Of a stretch of 64,000 nt of DNA, positions 9,340-18,344 are shown in pieces. The stretch is from Calothrix sp. PCC 7716. GTDB lineage: Bacteria; Cyanobacteriota; Cyanobacteriia; Cyanobacteriales; Nostocaceae. Each line of letters opens with the position of its first letter. The stretch's first letter is position 1. Below the pieces are notes generated by a model that was not told where the DNA came from, ran no database searches, and saw nothing but the letters and a program-made list of their open reading frames with translations. The position numbers and the translations under genes are program-made. The stretch lies in assembly GCF_019977735.1 (NCBI RefSeq), contig NZ_AP025018.1:2480001-2544000 (forward strand). The letters are read 5' to 3'.

Positions 9340-9471
9340 CTAGATTAAAATTTTCACTTCTTTTTTATGGCTTTTAATCCATACGGTAGGTGCAGCTTTA
9401 TTGCTTGCGAGCGTAGAATAAACGCTACTACCACAAGCCGGACACGTGATATCCCCTTTGTTGACACACAA
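9340..9471 (-). CDS. Possible small CPxCG zinc-ribbon protein upstream of hemF
   Basis: A 43-codon open frame on the minus strand reads KGDITCPACGSSVYSTL and then a basic tail (WIKSHKKEVKILI) ending in TAG just before hemF. The CPACG knuckle and balanced composition look like real coding sequence. Only one Cys pair is visible (another Cys lies at position 2), so a full zinc site would need a partner. There is no ATG; TTG at 9471 is the only reasonable start, with no strong ribosome site. It could be a leaderless or degraded gene, or a chance frame. Confidence 0.3.
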   Translation of the reverse strand: MCVNKGDITCPACGSSVYSTLASNKAAPTVWIKSHKKEVKILI

Positions 9472-10119
9472 GCGTCGGCGTAACTTAAGTTATTCTCTCT
9501 TAAATTGTGTATCTACTTGTATACGATTTGTTATTTTAACGAATGCTTAACATCGCATCCAAATCGCCATAATCCACTTCTAGCAAGCAATACAGGCTAA
9601 ATCACCCAATATTACTTAATACATAAAAATACACAAACAGTTAAAGTGCTATTCTTACTACTGGCGCCGCTTCAGCATAAACATTTATATTTACTCTTGC
9701 AGGTTCTATAAAAATATTCTTATATGCACACTTTTAGTGTAACAACAAGCAATGTTTATAAAAATTCATACTCTCTCATAAATGTGTATAAGTACTTGTG
9801 CAAAATAAATTATATACTCCTGAATTCTGTATTCAGTATTCAGTAGGGCTTATAAGAAAAAAATATATATTTAATTTTGCGTAACTACTTATGCCGTAAG
9901 AAGGAAGATTTATTGTAGTCAGAGATATATGTATATAACGATTACCTATTTAAAGTATTAAGTTCTGACTGAGAACAAAGATTTCAATCGCAAAATTATT
10001 GATACTAAAACACTTGTCATTAGTACGGCTATTTTGAGAGATTCTCATATAAATGATTTTCACCAATTGCCGACAGTGCCATAACGATATAGTAAAGCGC
10101 GTATAACGAGGAGGGTCGA
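9472..10119. other. Gene-free stretch
   Basis: About 650 bases without a convincing gene. It contains a small direct repeat (TGTATTCAGTATTCAGTA near 9827-9843) and one GGCGCC hexamer. The minus-strand frame at 10029-10250 overlaps the start of the SRPBCC gene and has no family features. The last bases hold the GAGGAGGGTCG ribosome site of the next gene. Confidence 0.5.
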
Positions 10120-10650
10120 ATGATGATGCAGGGTTGGTTATCTAGGTTTATCCACCGCAAACGGCGCCGGATATGCGCTTCCCTAGTACGAACATACAGA
10201 GAAATTAGCTCGGCTTCAGTTGACGAACTTTGGCAGAAAGTTGTTGACATTGCTGATGTTTCTTGGCATCCACTGTTAAAAAGTACTAATGTACCTTATG
10301 GATTAGTTCCAAAACCAGGGTTGATATATGAAGCAGTAACGCGCTTATCACCAATTCCCATTCGTATTTTTGTAGAAAGAGTTAACCCAAGAGAATTGTT
10401 GAGTATTAGGGTGTTAGCACTTCCGGGTATTGAGGAACGGATAACTTATAAAGTTGAGTCTACAGTTTGCGGCACTTGTTTGTCATATTCCGTAACATTA
10501 CGCGGCTGGTTATCTCCGTTAATTTGGTCATTCTCGCGTCCCTATGCAGACCGTGTAGCGCGCGCACTAGTTGAAGCAGTAGAAGGAACGGCATTAAAAG
10601 CAGTGTCAAGCAAGAGAAAACCACGTCAATTTGGTTGCTTCGATTTTTAG
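10120..10650 (+). CDS. SRPBCC family protein
   Basis: A 176-residue protein with the START/Bet v1-like (SRPBCC) layout: an N-terminal helix, ELWQKVVDIADVSWHPLLKST at about 38-58, beta strands ending in the hydrophobic LRGWLSPLIWSF, and a long C-terminal helix (YADRVARALVEAVEGTALKA). This fold makes a deep pocket for hydrophobic ligands. A strong site, GAGGAGGG, precedes the ATG at 10120. The gene sits 85 bases before mrp on the same strand. The ligand cannot be told from sequence. Confidence 0.7.
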   Translation: MMMQGWLSRFIHRKRRRICASLVRTYREISSASVDELWQKVVDIADVSWHPLLKSTNVPYGLVPKPGLIYEAVTRLSPIPIRIFVERVNPRELLSIRVLALPGIEERITYKVESTVCGTCLSYSVTLRGWLSPLIWSFSRPYADRVARALVEAVEGTALKAVSSKRKPRQFGCFDF

Positions 10651-10734
10651 TTAACATCACTCCACCCCCATTAACCTTTAAAATCCGATTAGATACAAAA
10701 AAATTTTATTGGGGCAGTAAGGGTGGAAAAAGCG

Positions 10735-11811
10735 ATGAATGATGTTTTAGATACTCAGTCAGTATTATCCGTATTGCGACCAGTGCAAGACCCCGAACTC
10801 CGCAAAAGTTTGGTGGAACTAAACATGATTCGCAACGTCAAAATAGACGGCTCTTTGGTTAGCTTCACATTAGTGTTGACTACACCTGCTTGTCCGTTGC
10901 GTGAGTTTATAGTCGAAGATTGTCAAAGGGCTGTTAAAAAGCTACCGGGTGTTACAGATGTGGCAGTGGAAGTTACGGCAGAAACACCAAAGCAAAAAGA
11001 TTTACCCGACCGTACTGGTATTAAAGGCGTAAAAAATATTGTTGCCATTTCTAGTGGTAAAGGTGGAGTCGGTAAAAGTACTGTAGCAGTTAACGTAGCT
11101 GTGGCATTGGCTCAAACAGGCGCCAAAGTCGGCTTACTAGATGCTGACATTTACGGACCCAATGACCCAACAATGTTAGGGTTATCAGACACACCGCTAA
11201 TTGTGCGCCCATCCGAAAACGGTGAAATATTGGAACCTGCTTTTAATCACGGTGTCAAGTTAGTATCAATGGGTTTTCTAATTGATAAAGACCAACCCGT
11301 GATTTGGCGTGGTCCAATGCTGAATGGTATCATACGCAAATTTTTATACCAAGTAGAATGGGGCGATATCGATTATTTAATCGTTGATATGCCTCCTGGC
11401 ACAGGCGATGCCCAGTTAACATTGACACAAGCAGTACCAATGGCAGGCGCCGTAATAGTCACAACCCCGCAAACCGTTGCCTTGTTAGATTCACGTAAAG
11501 GACTACGGATGTTTCAACAGCTAAACGTGCCTGTGTTGGGAATAGTAGAGAATATGAGCTACTTTATACCTCCTGACATGCCAGAAAAACAATACGATAT
11601 ATTTGGCTCAGGTGGTGGGTCAAAAACAGCACAAGAATTGGATGTACCTTTACTTGGCTGCGTTCCACTAGAAATTTCCACCCGCGTTGGTGGAGATAAC
11701 GGTGTGCCAATTGTTGCCGCAGACCCTGACTCAGCAAGTGCAAAAGCCTTACGTTCAATTGCACTAGCCATTGCAGGCAAAGTATCTGTTGCAGCTCTGA
11801 GTTGCTCGTAA
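10735..11811 (+). CDS. mrp: Mrp/NBP35 (ApbC) family iron-sulfur carrier ATPase
   Basis: P-loop NTPase thought to carry or insert Fe-S clusters. An N-terminal MIP18/DUF59 domain (about 1-85, VQDPELRKSLVELNMIRNV) leads into the Mrp ATPase with the deviant Walker A GKGGVGKSTVAVNVA at about 115, DADIYGPNDPTMLG, and the Mrp signature DYLIVDMPPGTGDAQLTLTQ. In many Mrp proteins a CxxC pair near ENMSYF binds the cluster; here that segment reads ENMSYFIPPDMPEKQ with no CxxC, as in many cyanobacterial members. The frame opens at GTG 10723, but ATG 10735 (MNDVLDTQS) matches the family start. The last codons (SCS stop) are also the start of a 54-bp tandem repeat. Confidence 0.93.
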   Translation: MNDVLDTQSVLSVLRPVQDPELRKSLVELNMIRNVKIDGSLVSFTLVLTTPACPLREFIVEDCQRAVKKLPGVTDVAVEVTAETPKQKDLPDRTGIKGVKNIVAISSGKGGVGKSTVAVNVAVALAQTGAKVGLLDADIYGPNDPTMLGLSDTPLIVRPSENGEILEPAFNHGVKLVSMGFLIDKDQPVIWRGPMLNGIIRKFLYQVEWGDIDYLIVDMPPGTGDAQLTLTQAVPMAGAVIVTTPQTVALLDSRKGLRMFQQLNVPVLGIVENMSYFIPPDMPEKQYDIFGSGGGSKTAQELDVPLLGCVPLEISTRVGGDNGVPIVAADPDSASAKALRSIALAIAGKVSVAALSCS

Positions 11812-11985
11812 GAAACCGGGCTTCTTTGTGACAAACTAGAATTTTTAGCATAAAGTTGCTCCTAAGAAACCGGGCTTCTTTGTGACAAACTAGAATTTTT
11901 AGCATAAAGTTGCTCGTAAGAAACCGGGCTTCTTTGTGACAAACTAGAATTTTTAGCATAATTTATAACAAGAAGCCCGGTTTCT
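11800..11985. repeat. Three 54-bp tandem repeats plus an inverted half
   Basis: Units at 11800-11853, 11854-11907 and 11908-11961 are nearly identical. Unit 2 differs from the others by one base (CTCCTAAG for CTCGTAAG). The first unit includes the last three codons and the stop of mrp. Each unit contains AGAAACCGGGCTTCT, and the inverse AGAAGCCCGGTTTCT follows at 11971-11985, so the third unit and this copy form a 15-bp perfect stem, a likely terminator. Because 54 is a multiple of three, a minus-strand frame runs through the array; it is not a gene. Confidence 0.92.
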
Positions 11986-12117
11986 GTGTGGGATGTTACA
12001 GTTTTGGCATAGAAAAATAAAATATTTTCATTCTGGTTCTCAGGTAATACCTGGGAATACAGATTTTTAGTGGCGACTAAATTTAAAATCTATAAAGCTA
12101 AAGTCTAAAATCGTACA

Positions 12118-13431
12118 ATGTTATTAAAAAAGAGTTCGCGCTCCCAATCACGCTGGAAGTATTGGATTAAACCTTGGCAGCAAATCGACTGGCTATTGTT
12201 CTTCGTTGTAGTAGGGGTCAGTTTTTTCGGTGGCTTAATGATTCGCAGCACCGAGTTAAGCCAAGGTCTTATAGATTGGTGGTGGCACTGGTTAGTCTCC
12301 TTGATAGGCGCCGGCATGGCATTAATTATTGCTCGTGTACGCTACGAAAATCTACTTCAGTATCACTGGTATATATATACCGCAGTCAATATCAGTCTTG
12401 TTGCGGTAATGATTATCGGTAAAAGCGCAAAAGGGGCACAAAGGTGGATTAATATTGCTGGTGTACCTGTACAGCCATCCGAATTTGCCAAATTGGCAAT
12501 GATTATTACTTTAGCGGCGCTATTACATAAAACTACAGCATCGAATTTATCTAGCGTTTTCCGTGCGATGGCATTCACCGCAATTCCTTGGGCATTAGTT
12601 TTCATTCAACCTGACTTAGCAACATCGTTAGTGTTCGGAGCAATTGTTTTAGGGATGTTGTATTGGGCAAATGCGAATCCAGGTTGGTTAGTACTAATGG
12701 TTTCACCGATTATCGCCGCAATATTATTTAGTATTCAGTGGCCGTTTACGATTGCTTTTTCTAAGGACTTGGTATTTGGTCCTTTGGGGTTAATTTGGGC
12801 AGTAGCAATGGGTATTGTTGGGTGGCGTACTTTGCCTTGGAAACGATTTGGTGCGAGTGGAATCGGCGCCTGGGCACTTAATATGTTAGGTGGGGAAATA
12901 GGTATTTTCCTTTGGAATCACGTTTTAAAAGAATATCAAAAAGGGCGTTTAACATCATTTTTAAATCCCGACCAAAACCTGTTAACAACTGGGTATCACC
13001 AACACCAGTCACGGATTGCCATCGGTGCTGGCGAGTGGCTAGGATGGGGTTTAAACAAGGGTCCGATGACACAACTTAATTTCGTGCCTGAACAACATAC
13101 AGACTTTATATTCTCTGCTGTTGGTGAAGAGTTTGGTTTTATAGGTTGTTTAATATTACTTTCAGTCTTTGCTTTACTTTGCCTGCGCTTACTACATATT
13201 GCTCAAACAGCCAAAGATAATTTTGGTTCACTCCTAGCAATTGGAGTTTTAGCAATGATTGTGTTCCAAGTAATAGTAAACGTAGGTATGAACGTTGGAC
13301 TGGCGCCAGTAGCAGGAATACCATTACCTTGGATGAGCTACGGACGTTCTGCAATGGTAACAAATTTTCTATCCCTAGGCATCGTCGAATCAGTCGCCAA
13401 CTTCCGAACCAAAAAGAAATATTGGAGTTAG
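12118..13431 (+). CDS. rodA: Rod-shape-determining protein RodA (SEDS glycan polymerase)
   Basis: RodA polymerises peptidoglycan glycan strands in the elongasome. About ten membrane helices are visible. SEDS-family motifs: GAQRWINIAGVPVQPSEFAKL at about 102-122 (Pro-Ser-Glu-Phe-Ala-Lys), FIQPDLATSLVFG near 162, HQHQSRIAIGAGEWLGWGL near 296, VPEQHTDFIFSAVGEEFGF near 324, and PLPWMSYGRSAMVTNFLSLG near 400. The Asp in PEQHTDFIF is the family's catalytic residue region. FtsW would be the alternative, but the sequence order and spacing fit cyanobacterial RodA. It follows mrp, behind the tandem repeats, and ends in STRR heptamers. Confidence 0.92.
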   Translation: MLLKKSSRSQSRWKYWIKPWQQIDWLLFFVVVGVSFFGGLMIRSTELSQGLIDWWWHWLVSLIGAGMALIIARVRYENLLQYHWYIYTAVNISLVAVMIIGKSAKGAQRWINIAGVPVQPSEFAKLAMIITLAALLHKTTASNLSSVFRAMAFTAIPWALVFIQPDLATSLVFGAIVLGMLYWANANPGWLVLMVSPIIAAILFSIQWPFTIAFSKDLVFGPLGLIWAVAMGIVGWRTLPWKRFGASGIGAWALNMLGGEIGIFLWNHVLKEYQKGRLTSFLNPDQNLLTTGYHQHQSRIAIGAGEWLGWGLNKGPMTQLNFVPEQHTDFIFSAVGEEFGFIGCLILLSVFALLCLRLLHIAQTAKDNFGSLLAIGVLAMIVFQVIVNVGMNVGLAPVAGIPLPWMSYGRSAMVTNFLSLGIVESVANFRTKKKYWS

Positions 13432-13481
13432 GAGTTAGGAGGTAGGAGTTAGGAGTTAGGAGTTAGGAGTTAGGAGTTTTT
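13425..13481. repeat. STRR cluster, TTAGGAG heptamers
   Basis: Six or seven copies of TTAGGAG (one with GGTAGG) run from the last codon of rodA to about 13480. The rodA stop TAG is itself within the first heptamer. Confidence 0.9.
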
Positions 13482-13543
13482 ACGCTTCACCTAACAAGCA
13501 TTAAGCTATATAAAGGAAACCAACCATAAAAAGAGTAAAAGCC

Positions 13544-13738
13544 ATGATTCTGCCTGGAGCAACCGTTCGCGTCAAAAACCCCGCAGATACCTACTATCGC
13601 TTTGAAGGATTAGTTCAACGAGTCAGCGATGGTAAAGTTGCCGTTTTGTTCGAGGGTGGTAATTGGGATAAATTAATCACATTCCGTTTATCGGAATTAG
13701 AAGCCGTAGAAACCGCAGGGCGCAAAAAAGGAAAATAA
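13544..13738 (+). CDS. ndhS: NAD(P)H dehydrogenase-like complex subunit NdhS
   Basis: NdhS is the small SH3-like subunit of the cyanobacterial NDH-1 complex, implicated in ferredoxin binding at the thylakoid electron-input side. The 64 residues match the family closely: [20 protein letters not shown] at the start, [20 protein letters not shown] in the middle, and [12 protein letters not shown] before a short Lys-rich tail. No other ndh genes are in the window; ndhS is commonly isolated. An AAAGGAAACC site sits about 30 bases upstream, and a weaker AAAAGAG site is closer to the ATG. Confidence 0.85.
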   Translation: MILPGATVRVKNPADTYYRFEGLVQRVSDGKVAVLFEGGNWDKLITFRLSELEAVETAGRKKGK

Positions 13739-13740
13739 TG

Positions 13741-13830
13741 TAGGGGCGGGTTAACCGAAATTTCCGTGATTAATTACGATATCCCAAAACCCGCCCCAAA
13801 ACCCGTCCCAAAACCCGCCCCAATCACAGG
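13741..13830. repeat. GC-rich hairpin with AACCCGCCCC repeats
   Basis: GGGCGGGTTAACC at 13743 can pair with AAACCCGCCCC, which occurs at about 13787 and again at 13812, with a variant AACCCGTCCC between. The same pair of arms flanks a different loop at 37020-37075, so this is a dispersed hairpin element. It directly follows ndhS and may end its transcript. Confidence 0.75.
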
Positions 13831-13940
13831 CGCCGAATTAATATATAAAAAACCAAAACATCTGTATTAAATTATAAATATGAGATGTTAGGGTTTATAT
13901 TTATAATTTTCAAGACGTGATTAATCACGTCTCTACAGCT

Positions 13941-14594
13941 ATGCGCCTTCCATTACCACAATTCAATCGCAGTAACCGTGATGAAAATCACATTGCCGAA
14001 GTCATAGAGACAACAACAACAGAAATTTTAGCTCAGTGTTTAGAACCAGATGATTTGAGCTTTCCCCCAATGCCTCCATTCGGTAGCTGGGTAAAATCAC
14101 AAGATGAGGAATCTGGCAATCAAATATACGCTGTTGTTTATCACGCCACCACCATGCCAATAGACTCAGTGCATCGTGCGCGCGCTTTGGGTATGTCACT
14201 CGCTGATTTACGTGAGGAACAACCCCAAATTTTTGCTATGCTTAAAACAGAGTTTCGCGCCGCAATTATCGGGTTTGAGCAGCCAAAAACTAATAATTCA
14301 AACGGTGCTGTCTATCAGTACTTACCACCTCGTCCCCCACAAATTCATCAGGCTGTTTATCGCTGCGAATCAGATGCAATAATACGATTTTCAGAGGAAA
14401 TGGACTTTTTACGAACTCTTTTAACTATAAACGGTGCCCCTATCGATTCTTTGACGGCAGCTGCGATTCGCGAAGTGTTTCAACTACGCAAGGCTGACCG
14501 TGAATGGTTAGTTAAAGCAGGTCGAACTCTAAGTATATTACTCAAAGACGATTACGACCGTTTAAAATATATATTGAGTCAAATTCATATATAA
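13941..14594 (+). CDS. HAS-barrel domain protein
   Basis: A 217-residue cyanobacterial protein starting MRLPLPQFNRSNRDENHIAE, with the HAS-barrel type N-terminal beta-barrel (about 1-110: PPFGSWVKS, IYAVVYHATTMPIDSVHRAR). This barrel is usually found at the front of HerA-type ATPases and ATP synthase subunits, but no ATPase domain follows here. The C-terminal half is helical (SEEMDFLRTLL, QLRKADREWLVKAGRTLSILLKDDY). The open frame reaches back to GTG 13917, but that part is a palindrome (GACGTGATTAATCACGTC), so ATG 13941 is preferred. Function unknown. Confidence 0.75.
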   Translation: MRLPLPQFNRSNRDENHIAEVIETTTTEILAQCLEPDDLSFPPMPPFGSWVKSQDEESGNQIYAVVYHATTMPIDSVHRARALGMSLADLREEQPQIFAMLKTEFRAAIIGFEQPKTNNSNGAVYQYLPPRPPQIHQAVYRCESDAIIRFSEEMDFLRTLLTINGAPIDSLTAAAIREVFQLRKADREWLVKAGRTLSILLKDDYDRLKYILSQIHI

Positions 14595-14761
14595 ACAATA
14601 GGTAACTGTGGTTATCATATTAGGGCGCAAATTGTCATTAAAAATACTATTTCCTTATATAAAGAATATAAAAGCAACAATACTCATAAAAAAAGCGTCA
14701 GCTTTGTAATTAGGAAAACACTCTCTGCTTTCTTCATTTCACTCCTGCCAAACACCAACCT

Positions 14762-16885
14762 ATGGAACTAATATCCCAAGTACTTGCACCAACATCTCAA
14801 GGTCTTGGCAAGGAGCCAATTGTTCCTTTTGCTATTTTACTGCTAGTTATTTTGGTCGTTCCAATTATATTTGAACGACTGCGGCTACCTGGAGTAGTAG
14901 GTTTACTTTTGGCTGGGATGGTACTAGGTCCACATGGTTGGAATTTTTTGCAAGATAAATCTCAAACCATGAACCTGCTATCAGATATTGGGTTAGTGTA
15001 CCTAATGTTTGTAGCTGGACTTGAGATTGAAATCGATCAGTTTCGCCACACTGCAAATCGTTCATTGGGTTTTGGTAGTTTCACATTTGGTGTACCGATG
15101 ATTGTCGGTACCGCTGTTGGAAGAAGTTTTGGGTTTGATTGGAATGCGGCAATATTAATTGGCTCATTATTTGCTTCCCATACTTTGCTCGCTTATCCAA
15201 TTATTAATCGTTTAGGCGTAGCTAACAACGAAGCTGTTACAGTCACAATGGGCGCCACTGTTTTTACTGATATTAGTGCCCTATTACTACTCGCTGTATG
15301 CATAGCTGTTCACACAAGTCAGCTTAACGTTTTTAGCTTAATTACTCTAATTGGCTGGTTAACTATATATGCAACAGTAGTTTTAGTCGGTTTTGATTGG
15401 GCAGGTAAAGAATTTTTTCGACGCTCACGTGAAGACGAAGGACATCAGTTTTTATTTGTATTACTGGTAGTATTTCTTGCTTCGGTTGGCGCCCAGTTAA
15501 TTGGTATAGAAAAAATTGTCGGAGCATTCTTAGCAGGTTTGGCAGTTAATGAAGCTTTAGCAGACGGTCCTGTTAAAGAAAAAGTCGTGTTTGTCGGTAG
15601 TGTATTATTTATACCGATTTTTTTTGTTGACTTAGGGTTACTAGTAGATTTAACTTCGTTGACTCGAAATATAACAACTCTACAACTACCTGCTTTTATT
15701 ATTGCAGGTTTAATCTTGAGTAAATTCGTCGCAGCAATATTAGCAAAATATTTATATCAATATAACTGGCGAGAAGCAATCACAATGTGGTCATTATCCT
15801 TACCACAAGTAGGCGCCACTGTTGCAGCAACACTCGTAGGCTATCGAGCAGGCTTACTACCAGAATCTATATTTAATAGTATTATTCTTTTGATGCTCGT
15901 AACTTCAACAATTGGCCCATTAATTACGAGCAGAGCAGCAGTAGGTTTAAATACATCTGTTGCAAAAAAACACTTAGCTGCACCCGTTTATCCATCTGTC
16001 AATCAAAATAATAATCCGTTTACAATTGTAGTCCCCGTATATAACCCTCATACTCAGCAACACTTAATTGAAATGGCGGCATTATTGGCGCAACAGGCAA
16101 ATGGTAAAATAATACCCTTAGCAATTGCAACAGCTGCCGCGCAAATGGATGCACCACGTTTAGAAGCATCATTACAGCGCAGTGAAAGATTATTAGCTAA
16201 ATCTTGCGCTGTTTCAAAAGCTCTTAACGTCGAGTCTGAACCACTACTTCGTATTGACGATGCTTTTGCACAAGGAATAAGTAGAGCTGCACGCGAGCAA
16301 ACTGCCAGTTTAATAGTAATGGGATGGGGTAAGCGTACTGGTATACGAGCAAAGCTATTTGGAAATGTTATAGATAACGTGCTTTGGGCATCACATTGTC
16401 CTGTTGCCGTCACCCGCTTAGTTGAATCACCAAGAAAAATTCAGCGTATATTAGTACCAATCGAAAATTTAATGGCGCCTGTACTACAACCCGTGCATTT
16501 CGCGCACATTTTAGCAGAAGGTTTGCAAGCGCAAGTAACAGTGTTAAACGTATGTGAACGCCGTACAAGTTCAAGCAAAATAGCATCATTACGTGTACAG
16601 TTAGGACTAATCGTATCTAAGCTATCACTATCTAATCCACCAGAAGTGCAAATTATCGCCCACGAAAACGTCGCACAAGCAATTCTTCAAGCCGCGCGAC
16701 TTTACGATTTAGTTGTACTACCTTTTATACGTAATCATACAATACCAGGCGGTTTAGGCATCAGCGATGTTACAACACAGTTAGCACGTCAACTAACATG
16801 CTCAATAGTCATGCTCGGAGAACCACAACGCGGTATTGAGGCAACGGCAACTGCTGGTGTGGCGAGTAAAACTGCCGTAGTGTAA
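14762..16885 (+). CDS. CPA2-type cation:proton antiporter with C-terminal Usp domains
   Basis: The first 400 residues form a Na+/H+ exchanger of the monovalent cation:proton antiporter-2 family: about 12-13 membrane helices, GVVGLLLAGMVLGPHGWNFL at about 43-62, FVAGLEIEIDQFRHTANRS near 81-100, and VGAFLAGLAVNEALADGPVK. After a linker at about 400-420 there are two universal-stress-protein-like domains (about 425-555 and 558-690); the first ends with ASLIVMGWGKRTG and NVLWASHCPVAVTRL. The tail probably senses nucleotide or another signal and gates the transporter. Length 707. The start follows a weak ribosome site; a nearby in-frame alternative is not obvious. Ion specificity (Na+ or K+) is not resolved by sequence. 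Confidence 0.88.
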   Translation: MELISQVLAPTSQGLGKEPIVPFAILLLVILVVPIIFERLRLPGVVGLLLAGMVLGPHGWNFLQDKSQTMNLLSDIGLVYLMFVAGLEIEIDQFRHTANRSLGFGSFTFGVPMIVGTAVGRSFGFDWNAAILIGSLFASHTLLAYPIINRLGVANNEAVTVTMGATVFTDISALLLLAVCIAVHTSQLNVFSLITLIGWLTIYATVVLVGFDWAGKEFFRRSREDEGHQFLFVLLVVFLASVGAQLIGIEKIVGAFLAGLAVNEALADGPVKEKVVFVGSVLFIPIFFVDLGLLVDLTSLTRNITTLQLPAFIIAGLILSKFVAAILAKYLYQYNWREAITMWSLSLPQVGATVAATLVGYRAGLLPESIFNSIILLMLVTSTIGPLITSRAAVGLNTSVAKKHLAAPVYPSVNQNNNPFTIVVPVYNPHTQQHLIEMAALLAQQANGKIIPLAIATAAAQMDAPRLEASLQRSERLLAKSCAVSKALNVESEPLLRIDDAFAQGISRAAREQTASLIVMGWGKRTGIRAKLFGNVIDNVLWASHCPVAVTRLVESPRKIQRILVPIENLMAPVLQPVHFAHILAEGLQAQVTVLNVCERRTSSSKIASLRVQLGLIVSKLSLSNPPEVQIIAHENVAQAILQAARLYDLVVLPFIRNHTIPGGLGISDVTTQLARQLTCSIVMLGEPQRGIEATATAGVASKTAVV

Positions 16886-17034
16886 AGTGTAAAGTGCTGA
16901 GTGCTGAGTGTTGAGTGCTGAGTGCTGAGTTTTTATTTATAACTCCTAACTCCTAACTCCTAACTCCTAACTCCTAACTCCTAACTTATACTCAGCACTC
17001 AGCACTCAGCACTCAGCACTTTCTACTCAGCACT
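16884..17034. repeat. Large STRR cluster with inverted arms
   Basis: AGTGCTG heptamers (16888-16930), then CTCCTAA heptamers (16941-16986), then ACTCAGC heptamers (16990-17033). The outer AGTGCTG and ACTCAGC blocks are inverted relative to each other and can form a long stem around the CTCCTAA block. Confidence 0.92.
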
Positions 17035-17339
17035 CCATTTTTAACCCCGTTTTGGCATTTATTTATCGTTAGTTCAGCATATAGTATAAGTTAAGTTTTT
17101 TTGAAGATTGTGTGAATCTTTAATTTTCCTTTATTTATACCGAGCTATATTTGTTATTTTGCAAGTGGCATTTACAACCAGTGGATAGACACGTCTCAAT
17201 CTCACTTGGCAGCAAATATTGGCTCTTATAGACGAAAAAATACTGACAAAATTTTGTTAGTGATGAATTTTTGGGTTGGTGCTGGGTACCCTAAATACAA
17301 GCGCATCTTGAAGTGAATATCTCTAAACATAGGAAAAGT

Positions 17340-18278
17340 ATGAGAATTTTGGTGACGGGCGGAGCTGGGTTTCTTGGTTCCCATCTTATCGACAGACTTA
17401 TGACCGCTGGGCATGAAGTCATTTGTTTGGATAATTTTTACACGGGCAACAAGCGTAATATCCTGCAATGGTTAGATAATCCTAACTTTGAACTCATTCG
17501 CCACGACATCACAGAACCAATTCGGTTGGAAGTAGACCAAATTTACCACTTGGCTTGCCCTGCCTCTCCTGTACATTACCAGTACAATCCCGTGAAAACC
17601 GTGAAAACGAATGTCATGGGTACTTTAAATATGTTGGGACTAGCGAAGCGCGTTAAAGCCAGATTTTTCTTAGCTTCGACTAGCGAAGTTTACGGTGACC
17701 CTGATGTACATCCACAAAGCGAAGAGTACAGAGGTAATGTTAACCCTATCGGTTTACGCGCGTGCTATGACGAAGGTAAGCGTATTGCTGAAACATTAGC
17801 ATTCGATTATTACCGTCAGAATAAAGTTGATATACGAGTGGTTCGTATTTTTAACACATACGGTCCACGTATGTTAGAAAACGATGGTCGTGTTGTTAGT
17901 AACTTTATTGTCCAGGCATTACAGGGTAAACCTTTAACCGTATACGGTGATGGTTCTCAAACTCGTAGTTTTTGTTACGCTTCAGATTTGATTGAAGGGT
18001 TTATTCGCTTAATGAACAGTGACTATGTTGGTCCTGTAAATATTGGTAATCCAGGAGAATATACGATTTTGCAGTTAGCAGAAGCGGTAAGAGACATGAT
18101 TAATCCAAATGCAGATATAATCCACGAACCTTTACCTTCTGATGACCCACGTCGGCGCCGTCCTGATATTACTAAAGCTAAAACATTGCTTGATTGGGAA
18201 CCTACCGTGCCTCTTGCAGAAGGATTAAAACTAACAGTGGAAGATTTCCGTCAACGCATAGGCAATGCGGCTATTTAA
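17340..18278 (+). CDS. UDP-glucuronate decarboxylase (UDP-xylose synthase) family
   Basis: Short-chain dehydrogenase/reductase that would turn UDP-glucuronate into UDP-xylose using bound NAD+. Seen: Rossmann motif [10 protein letters not shown] at about 8-17, the Asp after the second strand ([12 protein letters not shown]), [27 protein letters not shown], the YxxxK pair in [11 protein letters not shown], and [10 protein letters not shown]. The usual PRSCYDEGKR segment reads [10 protein letters not shown] here. The frame opens at GTG 17313, but ATG 17340 with AGGAAAAGT upstream gives the family start MRILVTGG. The next gene, UDP-glucose dehydrogenase, makes its substrate, which supports the assignment. 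Length 312 is normal. Confidence 0.9.
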   Translation: MRILVTGGAGFLGSHLIDRLMTAGHEVICLDNFYTGNKRNILQWLDNPNFELIRHDITEPIRLEVDQIYHLACPASPVHYQYNPVKTVKTNVMGTLNMLGLAKRVKARFFLASTSEVYGDPDVHPQSEEYRGNVNPIGLRACYDEGKRIAETLAFDYYRQNKVDIRVVRIFNTYGPRMLENDGRVVSNFIVQALQGKPLTVYGDGSQTRSFCYASDLIEGFIRLMNSDYVGPVNIGNPGEYTILQLAEAVRDMINPNADIIHEPLPSDDPRRRRPDITKAKTLLDWEPTVPLAEGLKLTVEDFRQRIGNAAI

Positions 18279-18344
18279 GCTAAAGACAGTTTTAAATATT
18301 ACCTCACTTTCATTGTACAAAATTAAGATAGGAATTGAACGAAA

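Noticed and set aside
11564-11959. Minus-strand frame of 131 codons with an 18-residue repeated peptide
   Set aside because: It is a by-product of the 54-bp tandem DNA repeat (a multiple of three) and runs antisense into mrp.
11800-11985. Array of direct repeats considered as a CRISPR
   Set aside because: The three units are contiguous with no unique spacers, and no cas genes are near.
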